64,000 nt of DNA from Capronia americana (taxonomy: Eukaryota; Ascomycota; Eurotiomycetes; Chaetothyriales; Herpotrichiellaceae), in assembly GCA_016110215.1 (NCBI GenBank), contig JADWQD010000002.1, positions 1,116,001-1,180,000 of the forward strand, written 5' to 3'. Below, in pieces: positions 1 through 11,789 of the stretch. Position numbers and translations under genes: made by a program. How positions within the stretch are numbered: the first letter of the stretch is position 1; each line of letters starts with the position of its first letter. The notes below the pieces were generated by a model. The model ran no database searches. It was given only the letters and a program-made list of their open reading frames with translations, and was not told the origin of the DNA.

Positions 1-2316
1 CATTCCTCACTCTTGACTGTTTGGATTCTGGATGAACACGGTGACACGACCCGAGATTCTCGACGCCGTGGCGAATGAGGCATGCATCAACGAGGGGCAA
101 GAATGTGAAGAGATCCGATCTCATGGTTGGCTCTGGCAACGAGTGACGTGCTGGACGAGAATGACGGTAGCACCATGACTATGTCAAATGCCAGCGACCT
201 GTCAAAGTCGGCAGACGACGCATGGCAGGAGTGAGAAGGATCGGAAGGGATAACTTGAACGGATCGGGCGAAAACGCAGGTCGCCGGGGAGAGAAAGGCA
301 CAGAGTGAGAAGGGGATGAGCTTCGTCTGATCGACGCTTGTGCAGGTACCAGGCACCCGGCCAAACTCAAACGGCGGAAGGCTTTATCAATGGAGCCCAC
401 CCGTGCCAGGTTGTCGGGGCACACGCCAATGCAAGCCACCGCAGCGTTAAGGTAGCCTACCCACTCAACGGCGGCGGCGGATGCAGTATCGATTAGCAGG
501 GGTCGCCCGTGGTCAAAATTAATTATTTTTTGGTTTTCTTGCCAGCTTTGCTTTTTGGTCTTGCCGCAAGTAATGATGCGCGCTCTGTGACCCGCTCTGG
601 AGTGGCTGCAAGAACGGACTTCGTACTCGCGGAGTGTTTTCCCTGTTTGCATCGAAGCGTTGGCGGATGTTCTTCCAGCGCTGGCGAATTGACACCAATT
701 CCACCAGCTGTGTGGCCGGTCCGGCGGTGGATTGGAAGACGATTCTCCAATGTTTCTAGTGTGCTCGTTTAAGCACGGTTCCATCACGCCTGCACACATC
801 CACGCGCCAGCCCTTGCGTTAGCACATCACTTTTTAGCTCCGTCGCCCATCCCTTCCCACTGCATCTCATTAAATGCTATCTGGTGTCCCCGTGTCAACC
901 GATACCACTCCTTCATCACTATCACTGCCTTTCAATTGGTATGAGGGATCTCCCACGCCTCTTCACTGTGTGCGACCGTCGTCGGATTCTGGGAGACTTC
1001 GCTCGTAGTTTTGGCGAGTCGAGTTGAGATCGGGCGGTTATCCCTTACATAGCAAGCTGTCAAACATGTCAAACGTGCTCGCCCATGTCCATCTAGCAGA
1101 GATATTACGAACTACGGATCCTTCACCGGAGACGTCCTGATGCCTCGAGAGTTCTTTCTGTGAATTGCCGCTGCACATGCCCAGGCCACCACACAGTGGA
1201 AAGGTCCATGCATGCGACACCGCAATCATAAGTCAGAATCCTGCTCCTCATCATCGAGTCGTTGCATTTAGTTTCATGCCTGGCTCGACTGCGGATGCGG
1301 GTTCCTGGCCTCCCGTCTGCTTCGAGATGGCCTCCGAGAGAGACGGGCTAACCTCAGACATGCCTACGAAACTCTGGCCCGCCCTGCTCCGTCTTCGGTT
1401 ACGCTGCGACTCGAGCCAAGCTAGGGAGAAATGGAAACACCCCTTAGCCTTTGGACTCAGTTTTAGGGCTCCCGCTCGCGACTAGGCTTCACGTCAGGCC
1501 CCACCACCCGCTCACCCAGCCTGAGGCAAGTGGAAGCCTTGTGGCTCGCCAGTGCCCCAAAAAGAAAAGCCGCTTGGAAAACAGGCCCTGGAATCGCGGT
1601 GCTATCGTAAGGTACCATCAAATTTAGGACCCTTCCGCCAGAATGGGTGGATAAGGGGTAACGGCAGCTGCCTCCCCGTCCACCTTATAACCATCGCATT
1701 TCCTTTCCTAGGCTGTTGGATGTTACACGCTTCGCTCTCTCAGTCACGTCTCTACGCTCTTTGCCTGTCCATCTTGTTGGGTTCCAGCCTTGCAGTTCTT
1801 TGCTCGTCACAGACCCGAAAAAGTGATCCAGCCCTGCCCCGAAGTTGAAGCATAATTGGCGTTCGAGAAACATCGGTTCGACAGATCACCACAGCCTCCC
1901 CGAATCGGACACATCTCTGGGCGTGTACAAAATCTAGCTGTTCGCAATCAAGCTATCCGAGACTCGACGACGTAGAGGGGCAACCTGTGCTGTCACGATT
2001 ATCCATCTGATCTCAGACCTGTCCGTCATCACAGCCAGACATTTGTTCTGGGCCGGAACTTCTCTTTTGACAGGGAGCAAAAACTCAAATTCACAACGCG
2101 ACTCCTGTGCTCGTCCCGCATTCCCTCCCTTGTCTCGACCGGCAACCTCAAGAGACGAAAAGGTTCTTGAACGCTGCCACTTTTGCCAGGCCAGCAGTCA
2201 GCAACCACTCGGTCACACACTCGTGTCTGTCAGAGCTCTCAGTGGACAGGCGCAAAATAGTCTACGGACTTTGATATTACTTGTGAGTCAGCCATACCCC
2301 TGGTGCCCTGCCTGGC
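1..2316. other. Intergenic, no gene recognised
   Basis: Open frames on both strands here are short, overlap one another and show no domain, signal peptide or splice-supported extension. The sequence is unremarkable apart from the promoter of the small gene at its right edge. Confidence 0.5.
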
Positions 2317-2324
2317 TATATAAG
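2317..2324 (+). promoter_or_regulatory. TATA box of the 33-codon gene
   Basis: TATATAAG lies 72 bp before the ATG at 2396 and is followed by a pyrimidine and CA-rich leader without an upstream ATG. This is the layout of strongly expressed fungal genes. Confidence 0.6.
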
Positions 2325-2395
2325 CCTGGACCGCTGGCCCCCTGGCCACTTTCCACCGTCAACCTCAATTCTAACGCCTTCAGCACCCAGACACA

Positions 2396-2497
2396 ATGAC
2401 TGCCTCATCATCATCGTCATCTTCCGCTCCTTGCGACATGGGCCGTGGTGGTTACGACACAACTGGAGTCCCCAAGCCCAAGCCTCCTCAAAAGTAG
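2396..2497 (+). CDS. 33-aa small protein, Ser-rich then Gly/Pro/Lys
   Basis: No family recognised. The ATG sits in a favourable CACAATG context downstream of a clear TATA box. The peptide has a run of seven serines (residues 4-10), one Cys near residue 13, a GRGGY stretch and a basic proline-rich tail ending KPKPPQK. There is no signal peptide or membrane segment. It is short enough for most gene callers to drop. It could also be the first exon of a longer spliced gene, but no convincing donor with a matching acceptor and open frame was found downstream. The strong promoter is the main argument that it is real. Confidence 0.45.
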   Translation: MTASSSSSSSAPCDMGRGGYDTTGVPKPKPPQK

Positions 2498-3804
2498 CAT
2501 TCCGGCGCTACCAAACCTCCAACACACTGCAATCATCTGGCGACAATCGCCGACCAACTTCGCTTCTGCTGCCGGTCGTCCCCAATAATCGCAGTCTGGG
2601 CGCGCGAGCCACCAAGCAACTGGCCCTGTCTGCATCGAGTCCTACATGACGACACGAGCTCCCCGCTGCGCATTCGACCGAGCAGAGTTATGCTTCTCCG
2701 GCGACACTTTTAATTCCCCCTATTGTTTTCGAACCATCGACTACCCTGTACAAGTACTGTCTCAAGGATTTGAGCGTTCTCGGCGACTCCTTTTCACCCT
2801 GCATGTACGGCGCATGGACCATATTTTGATTCCTTTGGGCACCGACCAGCACGACCATTCCTGTACAACCAACCTACTATTGTGTGTATTCAAAAAAGTG
2901 CCATTTTCACCACGGCGTTCTCGGGATAGACGGGACTGGGACGGGCAACGGGCGGCAAAAAAGATCATGATACTGCGGCATAGACTGTATGACTCAGGTC
3001 AACATTTTCCTTTGGGGGCTTTCTTCTGGATTGGATGATAAGAGAAGGCATCGTTCGGTCGCATCGGCCATTCGCAGGTTCCAGAATGTATCTGCCTGAA
3101 TGCCTCTATGATGTGATTAGCGGAATGAAACGGCCTGTTAGACTAGAAGAGCAGGCTCGATACCTCGTGGTTGAGTCTTTGACCAACTACCGTGGTTTGA
3201 TGGACAGGCTGCTCCTTGAGGAGTAGACGAACTTCAATAATATCATCGATTGAGTCACAATAGCCTCACCATGCAAGTTGACATCAGAAGTAACCTCGAC
3301 AGGCAAACCTAGGTGTGGAAGCGCAGCACGAGGCTCTGTGTGTCAGGGGGTCATGGCCATTTGAATGTCTGTTCCGACGAGGCAGACGGAAAGTGAATGG
3401 ATGGAGGACTATCAGCGGGCGCAGCGTCTTGTAAATTCTGCCGAGACGATACGGTGAAGCATAGAAGTCGTGCCCAAACTTGGACTGCGTCGTCACTGCT
3501 CTGCGATCAAACTCCAAATCAACAGTCCAACCACTTCCCGCCCATCATCCTCAATTCACTCTGAACCTCACCTCGACCTCACCGCTGCGTTTCCTGTCTC
3601 CTCGATTAACTGTTTCGCCTCTATCTCGATGCTTAGTGCTCCATAGAGATCTGCCCTCCGCATGCCTTCCTGCCGGATTGCCGCAAACTAAAAGCACCAC
3701 CCGCTCTCACCTGATCCCAAACTCAACAAATAGGCCTCCTTCGCCTGCGATTGCTCCCCCGCCAGACTCCGCTTATTGCAAAGCAATCACATATAAGACA
3801 GAGC
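2498..3804. other. Intergenic, no gene recognised
   Basis: Presumed 3' region of the small gene followed by the pyrimidine-rich 5' leader of the Rab GTPase gene (about 3490-3800). No other coding signal is visible. Confidence 0.5.
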
Positions 3805-4919
3805 ATGGCCGACTCATCATCAGCTCCGAAGCCCTCCAGCAGCGTCAAGCTTGTGTTGCTTGGAGAGGCCGCCGTTGGAAAGGTGGGTTGCGCCTCCGCC
3901 GCAGTCGTTACTGTCCTCCCCTGGCTTTCAATAGTCTTCACGCCTTGACAATCCTTCGACAGCTTGACGTTCATTTTGGTGGTAGCACAGTTGGAATCAG
4001 GATACTTTATCCCCACCTCACTTGGAACTCATGGCTTGAAGAAGGATAGAATCAAGATGATCTGATATATTGCGGAAACTAGGGACATCTTTACTGACAA
4101 CATGAGCAGTCATCTCTCGTCCTGCGCTTCGTCAACAATGACTTCCAAGAGAACAAGGAGCCCACCATTGGCGGTATGTCTACCTTCTGTCAATCCTCTA
4201 CCTCACCCGATACCTTCCTCTTACTTTCCAGTCAATGACACCCCCCTCTCCGGGCTTGTCAAGCTGACATTCTTCCAGCCGCCTTCCTGACCCAAAAGAT
4301 CTCCCTCCCCAACCGAATCATCAAGTTCGAAATCTGGGACACGGCGGGCCAAGAACGCTTCGCCTCGCTCGCCCCAATGTACTACCGCAACGCTCAAGCC
4401 GCCCTGGTAGTGTACGACCTGACCAAGCCCACTTCCCTCACCAAAGCCAAACATTGGGTCGCCGAGTTGCAGAGACAAGCATCACCCGGGATCGTCATCG
4501 CATTGGTCGGCAATAAGCTCGACTTGTGCGCTGAAAGTTCCAGCGACGCTGCCGACTCAGCGCAGGACTCCGCCGCGCCTCTGGAGGGCGAGGATGCTGA
4601 AGGCACTACCAGCGAAGAAGCCGAAGCCGAGCAGGCAGACACTAGCGATGCAAGGAAGGTTTCCACCAGAGAAGCCAAGTCTTATGCAGAGGAGGAAAGT
4701 TTACTGTTTTTCGAGACATCGGCCAAAACGGGCACGAATGTCGCCGAGGTATTCTCGGCGATTGCAAACGCAATTCCAGAAACATCCTTGAAGGGTGCCC
4801 GAGGCGCTGCCGCTGGAGGTACGCAGGCGGCGCTGTCCGGAGCCGCAAACAGGGCGGAAGAAGCGAGAGTGAATCTGAACGAGAGGGCGAAGCAGCAGAA
4901 GGACAATTGTGCTTGTTGA
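3805..4919 (+). CDS. VPS21: Rab5/Vps21-family small GTPase (3 exons)
   Basis: Exons 3805-3882, 4110-4173 and 4279-4919 join in phase to give 260 aa. All Rab GTPase motifs are present: P-loop GEAAVGKSS (split by intron 1 after GK), the Rab5-typical EPTIGAAFLTQ effector region, WDTAGQE, GNKLDL and ETSAKTG. The C-terminus is CAC, a CXC double geranylgeranylation signal. Rab5 proteins control early endosome fusion and vacuolar and endocytic traffic on membranes. Between the NKxD motif and the last motif is an acidic Ser/Glu/Asp-rich insert of roughly 40 residues, so the protein is longer than the usual 200-220 aa. Intron 1 (227 bp) is the longest I modelled in the window. The family call is secure. 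Which fungal Rab5 paralogue it is cannot be fixed here. Confidence 0.93.
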
Positions 4920-6442
4920 TTGATTGGGATGTGCTTGTTGGGCTTGCTGGTCTGTTGAACTCGTTTGAAATATCTTGGTTAGGAGCTTATCGCAACAAGA
5001 ACGATGTGATTATGATCCGCAGTATGCTCATCCGAAGGGGTCAGAGGGGGGAGGCTCCTAGGTCGAGCTGCGCGATGGTCCAGACGCCGTTGAGTACAAC
5101 GAGTCATTCTAGGCGCATGGTAGGTACAGCGAGACCGCAATATTGATTGTTTCCGACTTTATATGCTCTCTCATCTGTAGCGATAATGGGTTATGAAGAT
5201 AGGGCCCTCCCGCAAGGTCAAAAAGCTCAAGTCGAGATCAGATACTGTAGGTACTCCCTCCCGTCGCCTTGATTATCCCTTGGCCTCGGTCTGCGTAACG
5301 CGCGGACCGTTCTAGAGCAGGGACCCGACCGTCGATCCACGAACAAGTGGCGCCTAGTATGTAGTAGGATATCATAGTACTTGGACCTTCGACCTTCGAC
5401 CCTCCTTGGATGAAGCGGAGGTGACGAATCCGACGGTGGGGATATGTACTGTACGAGGTAGTGTGCGCAGTACGCAGTACGGCGTACTCCACAGTCCTTC
5501 CGGCGTGTCTTCGATTCAGACTGGAGTTTTAAAAGCTCAGTATACTACAGTATATATGCCGTCGACTGGCTGGCTGCTTCATACTGGCGGTGTAGTTGCC
5601 GTTCGAACCCGTTGTCGTGCCGCCGTAGTTGCCTTCGACGGCACAAGCTTCCTCTGTTATAATCGACGTGTCGTCCGGTCGGCCGGTCCGGTCCGGAGAT
5701 GCTTCGAGCATGTTGGTGCTCTGCAGGATACTGGCTTCCAAATGCGTAAGCAAGTCTGTCCCAGGGAATGGACATCCTCGTTGTGCTTTGGGATTCCACT
5801 GCTTTGGTCATTCACAAGGTGGACGATGGTCTTTGCTCACATGGTGCAGCCTCGAGTGGTATGCTCCTAAACGAGCGAGGAGTCTCCTTCATGGACACCA
5901 TATAAACACAAGCCATGCAGAGGTTCCACCAGGATTATTGTCGCTAAGGCCGGTGACAGTTTTCTTTCGTATGCCTGGCCCGGCTCGCAGAGCAAAACGA
6001 ATTTGCTTTTGAGCCGTCCAGAGGACTCTCCAGCATGGGTTTGATCGGTTGCTTGATCCTTGGGAGCACATGAGAAAGGTATCCAGCAAGCAGAGCAGTT
6101 CCGTGAGGCGAATGTCTCCCCACATCTGGTGTGCTTAGGCTGCAAGGTTGAAACCACCCGTTTGATCGGTCACCTTGATGGTCTGCCTTGTGCTGAAGAC
6201 CTGGACGATTCAGTGGGGATCAACCCAGCCATGAGATCTAGCGAGACGATCTTGATATCGCTCGTTCGCACTCTTTCAAGGTCGGAAGACTCGCTCATTC
6301 TGGCGTCGTAGTGGGTTGGTTCGACGAAGACTGAGACCATGAGAGGAATGCGACGCACAGGTCGAGAACAGGCATGCAAGGCCGCCATAAGATGATAGTC
6401 GTTTCGCGACGTTTCCGTGATTAGGGATCCCGAACAATAAAC
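4920..6442. other. Intergenic, no gene recognised
   Basis: Holds the 3' regions of two convergent genes. Around 5400-5480 there are short GTAC/TACGCAGTACG repeats. Minus-strand frames at 6170-6388 and 5867-6157 could in principle be extra 3' exons of the next gene, because a GTAAGT donor-like site overlaps its stop codon, but nothing in them is recognisable. Confidence 0.4.
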
Positions 6443-9400
6443 TTACGAGCAAAGGTCAATGATCCGGACCTTGCTTGTAGCCCCCTGTTCGCGAGATCCA
6501 GAGAGATCCAGCCTATCCGCCAGTGGCCCGGTTTCTTCTTCACGCTTCCTTTTGCCGGGGCCGCTGCTGTCATTACCTGGAGGCATAGGCAGGGTCATGT
6601 CCTGAGAGCGCAGAAGTTCAAGCCAATGAAACAGCTCTGCCTCAGACATTGTGGCTGGTTGCCAGTATCGAAATGCTCTGCGTTCGAAGTCGAGGCCGCC
6701 TGGGCCCCCAATGGCGATCACGTCCGGTCCGTCCACCTTCGTGTGTCGAATGACCTTTCCGCCATAACTCCTCGGAAGCCCCGCGAGTTGGCCTTGTGTC
6801 AAAGTCGGCATGGCTCCAGAGACGAAAAACGTCCTTCCTCGTAGGGGTCCAGGGGCCTAAACCCTGTCTTCCATTTGTATCAAGTCCTCTGACCACAGAA
6901 ATGCATATTCCGAGTCCTGCAAGAAACCCCCATCCGAGATCTTCTGAAGCATTTCCCGAAAACACCTGCGTTTGTCTCCGTAAGTCTTCCATGATTTCCC
7001 ACACACGGTCGATCTTTCGGAGATGCAGCTGCTGTGCACCGGATTTGACTTTGATTAGATTGGTATCGACCGTGAGACATTTGTCGGCTGCATGTAGGGC
7101 ATGCAAAGGAGGATCTCGATCCCGAGCAGACCATCCCATACTTGTCCACTCTTGTAAGCTAGGATCGTTGAGGAAGTCATTTATCTGTCGCCCTTCGTAC
7201 GAGTCATTCAGCTCCCGGCAGGTGCACCGGCGCCAGCTGGGTTGCTTACGCGGCGGTCGCCCGACTTCGAGGATGTAGAAGTTGGTCGCGACAGTGCAGA
7301 GGAAGTCCTCAATCATTTTGCAGCAGGTCGGGTAGAAGTCACCTCGCCGTAATCCAATTCCGTCTCTGATCTGAAGATAACATGCAGCTGGAATTCCGTC
7401 TGAGCCTCTCATAGCTGTCGACGAACTCAGAGCGGCCAGTAAGCCGTCGGCGAGTGAGATTTCAAGACTGGCATTGTCAATTACCAAACTGATAATTGGA
7501 GCCTGTCCATCGATGGGCCCGGCGCCAATCATTCCGATCAAGCTCTCAACGATGCGAGGAAGTTGGCTTTGGGCAAAATTGTTCTCGCCGTGGGCAATAA
7601 AGCTGTGCAGCAACGCCTGGCCGTATTTGAATTGAATGCCGGGCGCCAGAAACCTGAGAACTATCAGTCAAATTCATCCTTGCTGGCTCAGGGGTCAAAC
7701 TCTTACTCTGCCATGAAGCTATCACTTTCTCGTGACAATGCCACCTTCGCAAGGATTTCCACGTCCGCAAGAGATCCACTCTCAGCAAGGCTTCGGCATA
7801 ATCGAGCCAGGTATCTTGTTATCCATCCCTGTAATTGTGGATACGTCGATGGTAAGGCGTCCTTGCACAACAATTCAAGATTCCTCAAAGCCTCAAAGCA
7901 GACCTCCAGACTCTCCTGGCGATCGGCAGCGACAGTCAACCTAAGACTCGTCAGCCACAGACTGCATCTCTCCTCGAAAATGCGAGTGACCTACCGACTC
8001 TCAACTTCATCAAAGTCTAGTAATCCGATAATTTGGATAAGGTCTGCTCGTGTGTCCGCAGAGATATCAACGACTTCAATTGCACCCAGCAAAACCTGGG
8101 CTCCTTTTGTGTCGCGGTTGTCAATCAATGCGTCGGCAATAGCTGCTAACTCGGTTTTCTGGAGCAGAGAAGGCTTTGGCGCCCATAGATTCAACCTGTT
8201 TACAGACTTCTTCGCCAACCCTCTCTCCGCAACAACACGCTCGCACAAAAGCGGCACAAGAAGTGATGAACATACGTCATTAGGATCACGTTTGCGATCC
8301 GGGTCTGCTCTTTGGATGCAGTGAGAATAGTCGTTTCCTGTACCTGGTCCATGACCCACAAGCAGGTCGACAACAGTGTGTGGAGTTGAGAGAAGCACGA
8401 CCTAGTGCAAGTCAGCAAGACGCAAGAACATCTCTGGCCGGACATACCGTGTCATTATAGCTATGCCTTATGCCGGATTCATCGCCGTGATAGCAGAAGT
8501 CGGCCTCAAGGTCAGCCTTCTCCTTGTCAGGATCCCGATTTGGCTATAAACGTCGTCTTGGACAATCCAAGATCGGTTGAACCCAACACCGGTAGAAACT
8601 TCCATGGTTTTGAGGTCAACCACGTGTGTCACAGTGATGGTGTCTTTAGCAATGTCATTGATATCCCATTGCCTGCCACAAGACGGAGCTGGAGTCGTCT
8701 CGACGGTGGCATATTGCTCACTAGTGCCCTCAATTTCCCGAGAGATATTGGCCAAGTAGACTCTATATGGGGTCCCTTCACAGGCGTGTTGCAGGCAACG
8801 AGTGGTTGCACGATCTTTGGCGTCCAATGTGGAAAGCTTGAGAGTATGATTGGGGTAAGGTTGTGATAGTCGATAAGCCAATGTCTTTGCCCGATAATCG
8901 TGCAAGGGTGGAGCTATGAACCAGTTGTTAAGAAGCCTTCGAAGCTCTGCTACATGACTGGAGACTCGGTCGCTGGAGAAAAATGACCCGCTTTTCAGCT
9001 CCGAAGTTGCGATTGAAGAGACGACATCGTAAAGCATGGCAGGGAACACCCCTTCCTTGAGAGGCGTCACGTTAACCATGCCATCCCGGAGCCAGCCGGC
9101 CTCGAGGCTGGCGAAGCGTTGCTGAGCAGATACCGAGAGCGCTTCGACGCCGGCCTCAGTACTGACGCGTAATTCAAAGCCGTCGCGGATGGAAGGTAAG
9201 GTTACCAAAACCCTTCCAAGCGAGTCTTCACGTAGAAATGTCTGCAGTGCCTTGCTCGGATCCGCGCCTACAGGAGACAAGACCAATCGAGGATGTACCA
9301 AAACAGTTTTCGCCGTCACAAAAAGCGATTCACTTAGCTTGGTGCCGATTTCAAACAAGGCAGCACTCCATTCCGGGTGGGTGAACGTAATTGCATCTTC

Positions 9401-9928
9401 GGGTAAGATCAGGCAGCCTTGCTGATAACATGAGGGAGATGTTGCATCGAGGTGTTTGGACAGAGTCTCGACGCTCTGTCGCGAGATAGGCAGGCCCAAG
9501 ATGCCGAAGCCGTCGATCTCCAGTCCAGGGTTGACTGGGACTTGCGTAACGGAAGAGCTGATGAACTCACCAGGCGTCTCGGCTGATTCGAGTAATCTAT
9601 GGATGTGTGATTTTGTCCGTTTTGCAAGCTTCGTTTCCGGCATGGGCAACCCAATAAACGTTCCTGCTTTCGGTTGTACGAGGATTGACTGATTTTCAGC
9701 ATCGGAATCCTCCCTGCTCTGAGCCTCACTCTCACTTGCCGACTCGTCACCTTCGAGTTCTTCCTCGCCCTCTGACTCTTCTTGCTCCAACTGCTCTAGT
9801 TCGATTCCGTCCGTGATGGCGGTCTTGGTTGTCTGCTTGAGGCTGAAAGTATACTCGTACTTAATAGACGCGAAGCTTCGCCGCCCTGGCCGCCCGGCAC
9901 AGACGCGTATGGACGCGCTAACGAGCAA
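6443..9928 (-). CDS. 2OG-oxygenase-like protein lacking catalytic residues, BRCT-like C-terminus
   Basis: Proposed exons 9928-8600, 8543-8448, 8401-7995, 7940-7707, 7653-6966 and 6856-6443 join in phase (about 1,055 aa). After an acidic N-terminus, the region from IDGFGILGLP to about LYDVVSS follows the layout of large fungal 2OG-Fe(II) oxygenase-like proteins, including LGRVLVTLPS and the later FLNDP segment. The expected HxD, distal His and Arg are absent, so catalysis is unlikely. The last exon reads GRTFFVSGAMPTL ... GGKV ... SEAELFHWLELL, which fits a BRCT fold, then a KRKR stretch and VRIIDLCS. BRCT domains bind phosphoproteins in DNA repair. Doubtful points: intron 1 has a weak GTTTCT donor, and the last intron could instead mark a one-base frame change at TTTT (6961) with a stop at 6857. 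The true start may also differ. Confidence 0.6.
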
Positions 9929-10118
9929 CTAGTGTCTGATTGGGTCCGGGGCCGGCTGCGGCGTTGGCCTGTGATGCGAGAATGACATCACTGACGAGAA
10001 CTCCCCCAACTGGCATGTGGGTGGCTTCTAAGTTCCTTTAACTTGGAAGTTTGCGCGCGCACTACTGGCATTTCAGAATACGCCCGTAAATCGATACTCA
10101 TTTCACCTTCAAGACGAG

Positions 10119-11001
10119 ATGGCGGACCGTGTCAAGCAAGTCGCAGCCGAAGAGGCGGATAGAGTCAAAACCATGACACAAGAGGCTGTCCGATCTCGAG
10201 CATACCTCTACCCCATCAAGGCATGCCATCTTTTCGTAGACAGAGAGACACGATGTTCTAACGCGGGAATAGGGCATCTTCTACTTTGTTTCGCATAAGG
10301 ACCTCTGGAGACCGTTGACTTCGAAGCTGGCACCGACCCTGACCCTCAGCATCGGCGTGACTACATTCATGTTCCTTGTGGCCTACGTTCCTCAAGCCGC
10401 CATCATGGCATTCACTTCCGGACCGGTCGCAGCACTATCGGCGGCCCTGCTCACCCTTAGCGAGAGTTCAACCCTCATCAATCTTTTCTCGAGGACCTTC
10501 CTGATCGAGGACGCATTAGTGGACACATTCGACGGTACATTGCTCTCTCGGGAATGCACGAACTTGGTTGGGGGCGGCAGACAAATCAAAGCTGGAGGGG
10601 ACAATATCGCCAGGCTGGGAAAACTGTTCAAGAGACCATTTGCAAAGTTCACACCCAACGCAATCATTCGATACGTACTCTACCTGCCTCTCAACTTCAT
10701 TCCGGTTGTGGGCACGGTCATCTTCATTGCACTGCAAGGAAAGCGAGCTGGACCAGCCGCACATACGAGATACTTTCAGTTGAAAGAATGGAGCAAGGGG
10801 AAGAGGGAGGCACACATTGAGTATCATCGCGGAGGGTATACTGCATTTGGCGTGGTGGCATTCGTTCTGGAGATGATCCCCTTCGCCAACCTCATTTTCG
10901 CCTTTACGAACACGGTAGGAGCAGCGTTATGGGCTGCGGATCTAGAGAAGAATGCAACACCCTCGTCAAACGTGCGGGAACTGGCAAAGAAGGCCGAATG
11001 A
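10119..11001 (+). CDS. Rrt8/EI24-like multipass membrane protein (2 exons, GC-AG intron)
   Basis: Exons 10119-10220 and 10273-11001 give 276 aa. The intron starts with GCATG instead of GT and ends in AATAG. Joining there restores KGIFYFVSHKDLW in phase. The N-terminus is charged and helical. It is followed by hydrophobic segments around residues 55-110, 175-200 and 225-260, and by conserved-looking stretches such as the NFIPVVGT loop. This matches fungal proteins related to yeast Rrt8/Lds1/Lds2 (lipid droplet and spore wall) and the EI24/CysZ superfamily, judged by pattern only. The molecular role is not known. The gene is divergent from the pseudo-oxygenase gene with a 190-bp gap, so a shared promoter is possible. 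Confidence 0.75.
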
Positions 11002-11789
11002 GGTCGACCGCCAGGCCACCATCCAATGAACCTACTGTTGTGGGGGCGAATTCTTGAGGTTGCACGGATATCGAGGTATGACACGGTCTGTCACGGGCAC
11101 GCCGAACATGGGGACAGCCAGCAACGATGGATGATCCAGGATGAGGACAATGACTTGGAAAGCGATGACGCAGTGGCAATCCAGTGACAGTTGAAACGAT
11201 GCCTGTTCTTCCGGATGCTGGCCACGTCCAAGCAAAAAGGACTAGAGAAATCCACGAAGCCATGAAAGGCACGATGAGCTCCATGTGAGGCATATGGTTG
11301 GAGTCCTTTGGAGTCGGACATGGGGCTTCACACGAAATGAAACAAATGAAGAGCCAGTTCTGATGACACTTTGAGATGCCCAGAGACTTACCCTCGACTT
11401 CACCAAGTAACGTGTACTCGAACTCCTGCTCTTCGACTTTACTCACCGGTTACGTGCCGAGTCTCGCTTTGGTGCGGTGGAGGAAGTGCTGGTGTCCAGA
11501 TGGATTCTGCCGGACCTTGTAAACAACCTTCTGGTGCTTTAGAGCTTCCCATCTCTGCCTTCCACCTTCCCTTCCGGTCATCCAAACAACAACATTTCTT
11601 TTGGACACACAGCTACCACTCCTTCTCAAAGCGCAACTGAAGACAGTCACTCACTCCCCACCGTCACTCCCTGAACAAGCGCGAACCGGCTGGCTCGGTC
11701 GTTGCAAACCCAATTGTCGTTGCAGGGTAAGTGTTAAGGTCATCTTGAAGGGCCCTGATCTTGACACAAAGACAGCACTCAACACCACT
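11002..11789. other. Intergenic, 3' UTR then promoter and leader
   Basis: No recognisable gene. Minus-strand frames of up to 180 codons have no domain. A pyrimidine and CA-rich leader precedes the next ATG, and an open frame continues upstream of that ATG to 11601 without signal-peptide character. Confidence 0.5.

Noticed and set aside
179..799. 206-codon minus-strand frame near the left edge
   Set aside because: No domain, odd composition and overlapping frames on both strands; no promoter or splice support.
3035..3226. 63-codon plus-strand frame before the Rab gene
   Set aside because: No motif and no promoter-like sequence; chance frame.
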